Positions 62,803 to 64,000 of a stretch of DNA of 64,000 bases are shown piece by piece. The position numbers were made by a program, and so were the translations under genes. This DNA comes from Novosphingobium piscinae (lineage in GTDB: Bacteria; Pseudomonadota; Alphaproteobacteria; Sphingomonadales; Sphingomonadaceae), in contig NZ_JACLAX010000009.1 of assembly GCF_014230355.1 (NCBI RefSeq), positions 1-64,000 of the forward strand. The letters are read 5' to 3'. The notes under the pieces were generated by a model, which was not told where the DNA came from, ran no database searches, and saw nothing but the letters and a program-made list of their open reading frames with translations. How positions within the stretch are numbered: position 1 is the first letter of the stretch; each line of letters opens with the position of its first letter.

Positions 62803-63642
62803 ATGTCTGAGCGTGCCGAACAGGATACCGTTGCCGTCAAGGTCGAGAACCGCATCGCCTGGGTGTCCTATAACCGACCGGAAAAGCGCAACTGCATGAG
62901 CCCCAAGCTCAATCGCCAGATGCTGCGCGTGCTCGAGGAGCTCGAGTTCCGCGAGGATGTTGGCGTGCTGGTGCTGACCGGCGAGGGCGATGCCTTTTCG
63001 GCGGGCATGGACCTGAAGGAATACTTCCGCGAGAACGAGGCGCTGGGGATCGGTGCTATCCGCAAGAGCCAGCGGGAAGCCTACAGCTGGTGGGACCGCT
63101 TGCGCTGGTATGAGAAGCCGACAATCGGCATGATCAACGGCTGGGCCTTCGGTGGCGCCTACGGTCCGCTGCATGCACTCGACATCGTGGTCGCCTCGGA
63201 TGACGCCACCTTCGGTCTCTCGGAGATCAACTGGGGCATCCTGCCGGGCGGCGGCGCGAGCAAGGTGGCGCAGGAGCTTATGCCGTTCCGCAAGGCGATC
63301 TACCATGCCATGATGGGCGAGAACCTGACCGGCAAGCAGGCCGCCGAGCAGGGGCTGGTGACCGAGAGCGTGCCGCACGACCAGCTGCGGGATCGCGTCT
63401 TGGAGATCGCCGAGGTCCTGCTCAAGAAGGATCCGAATGCCCTGCGCGCCACCAAGTGGGCCATGCGCCGGATGAGCGAGATGACCTTCGACAATGCGAT
63501 GGACTACCTGATCCGCGCTCAGGAAGCGCTCAATGGCATGGGCGGCATGGCGGCGCGCAAGGAGGCGACCAAGCAGTTCCTCGACGACAAGACCTTCAAG
63601 CCCGGGCTTGGCGCGTTCGACGCCACCAAGGTGGCTCGCTAG
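62803..63642 (+). CDS. ferB: Feruloyl-CoA hydratase-lyase (hydroxycinnamoyl-CoA hydratase-lyase)
   Basis: ATG 62803 has GGGGAG six bases upstream. The 279-residue crotonase carries the signatures of the HCHL group: SYNRPEKRNCMSPKLNRQML, FSAGMDLKEYFRENE, YEKPTIGMINGWAFGGAYGPLHALDIVVASD, and ATFGLSEINWGILPGG with the Glu used for vanillin release. It would convert feruloyl-, p-coumaroyl- or caffeoyl-CoA to the benzaldehyde and acetyl-CoA. The next gene is an NDP-forming acyl-CoA synthetase, as in ferBA of Sphingobium. The family is distinct from the other crotonases in the window. Confidence 0.85.
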   Translation: MSERAEQDTVAVKVENRIAWVSYNRPEKRNCMSPKLNRQMLRVLEELEFREDVGVLVLTGEGDAFSAGMDLKEYFRENEALGIGAIRKSQREAYSWWDRLRWYEKPTIGMINGWAFGGAYGPLHALDIVVASDDATFGLSEINWGILPGGGASKVAQELMPFRKAIYHAMMGENLTGKQAAEQGLVTESVPHDQLRDRVLEIAEVLLKKDPNALRATKWAMRRMSEMTFDNAMDYLIRAQEALNGMGGMAARKEATKQFLDDKTFKPGLGAFDATKVAR

Positions 63643-63664
63643 GTCGGCGCGGGGAGAGGGCAAC

Positions 63665-64000
63665 ATGGCGGGCAAGCTTGCAGCGGAACAGATCGCACGG
63701 CTGCTGCGACCGGGCTCGGTCGCAGTGGTCGGGGCGAGCGACAAGCCCGGAGCGCTGGGTGCTTCGGTGATCGGGAACCTCGATCGCAACGGCTTTGCCG
63801 GGACGGTCTATCCGATCAACCCCAACCGGGAGGCGATCGGTGAGCGCCCTTGTCTGCCTTCGGTCGAGGCCTTGCCCGAGGGGGTCGACGTGGCTGTGCT
63901 GGCGATCCCGCAACCAGCCGTGCTTGATGCCGTGCGCGGACTGGCAGCGCGGGGCTGCGGTGCGGCGATCGTGTTTTCCGCTGGGTTCGCCGAGGGGGGC
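63665..64000 (+). CDS. ferA: NDP-forming acyl-CoA synthetase, N-terminus (FerA-like)
   Basis: The gene starts at ATG 63665 with GAGAGG upstream and runs off the window. The first 112 residues are a CoA-binding domain: IARLLRPGSVAVVGASDKPGALGASVIGNLDRNGFAGTVYPINPNREAIG and a following GVDVAVLAIPQPAVLDAVRGLAARGCGAAIVFSAGFAEGG. This is the N-terminal domain of acetate-CoA-ligase (ADP-forming)-type enzymes, which in Sphingobium include the feruloyl-CoA synthetase FerA. Position directly after the hydratase-lyase supports that role. The catalytic ATP-grasp part is outside the window. Confidence 0.7.
   Translation, partial: MAGKLAAEQIARLLRPGSVAVVGASDKPGALGASVIGNLDRNGFAGTVYPINPNREAIGERPCLPSVEALPEGVDVAVLAIPQPAVLDAVRGLAARGCGAAIVFSAGFAEGG

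Overview
The window is high-GC DNA of alphaproteobacterial, most likely sphingomonad (Novosphingobium/Sphingobium-type), character. The signs are several long TonB-dependent receptors with alanine-rich signal peptides, a PEP-CTERM protein with the motif common in sphingomonads, a MarR / feruloyl-CoA hydratase-lyase / NDP-forming acyl-CoA synthetase arrangement like the ferC-ferB-ferA locus of Sphingobium, and dense catabolic gene clusters. No rRNA, complete tRNA or CRISPR array was recognised. All calls come from reading the sequence and from remembered family sequences; no alignment or search was run.

Region 1 (1-2.2 kb) looks like the edge of a mobile island: a truncated gene, an HTH protein, an AlpA-type regulator, an AT-rich VOC gene and a decayed CoA-ester-lyase fragment. 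Region 2 (2.2-25.1 kb) is the most striking part: an apparently near-complete bicyclic monoterpene (camphor-type) catabolic cluster. It has two luciferase-like flavin monooxygenases (one very like 2,5-diketocamphane 1,2-monooxygenase), a zinc alcohol dehydrogenase, a P450cam-like CYP, an SDR, an acyl-CoA ligase, a Baeyer-Villiger monooxygenase very like OTEMO (CamG), crotonases, a 3-hydroxyisobutyryl-CoA hydrolase homologue, a TonB receptor and a putidaredoxin-reductase-like enzyme. The operon also carries its own flavin supply (flavin reductase, DUF2889 protein, RibB with a decayed RibA domain). Two TetR regulators sit in the cluster, and two distinct palindromes recur at its promoters: TCAAC-N6-GTTGA at four places, and GAATA-N4-TATTC between -35 and -10 at two. 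The 2Fe-2S ferredoxin expected for the P450 is absent.

Region 3 (25.1-28.3 kb) is an insertion-sequence graveyard: an IS66 tnpA fragment cut by an IS630-family element with a likely programmed -1 frameshift, IS91-family transposase debris, and an att-like sequence. Region 4 (28.3-42 kb) holds a membrane-bound AraC regulator, an S41 peptidase, a small SDR / TIM-barrel / zinc-dehydrogenase operon with an AraC regulator, an ECF sigma factor with a Ser/Thr kinase, a PEP-CTERM protein and a TonB receptor.

Region 5 (42.4-57.9 kb) is a second catabolic locus. It combines a glutamine-synthetase-like ligase, a class-I glutamine amidotransferase, a P450, an HpaD-type extradiol dioxygenase, two aldehyde dehydrogenases, an HpaG-type fumarylacetoacetate hydrolase-family enzyme and an acetoacetate-decarboxylase-family enzyme, with an MFS transporter, a TonB receptor and two AraC regulators. 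I infer a gamma-glutamylation-dependent (aromatic) amine pathway in which a P450 takes the place of the Rieske dioxygenase of the aniline systems. Region 6 (57.9-64 kb) has a secreted amidohydrolase, a KatG with a signal peptide, and the start of a hydroxycinnamate (ferulate) operon with its MarR repressor and two clear operator repeats.
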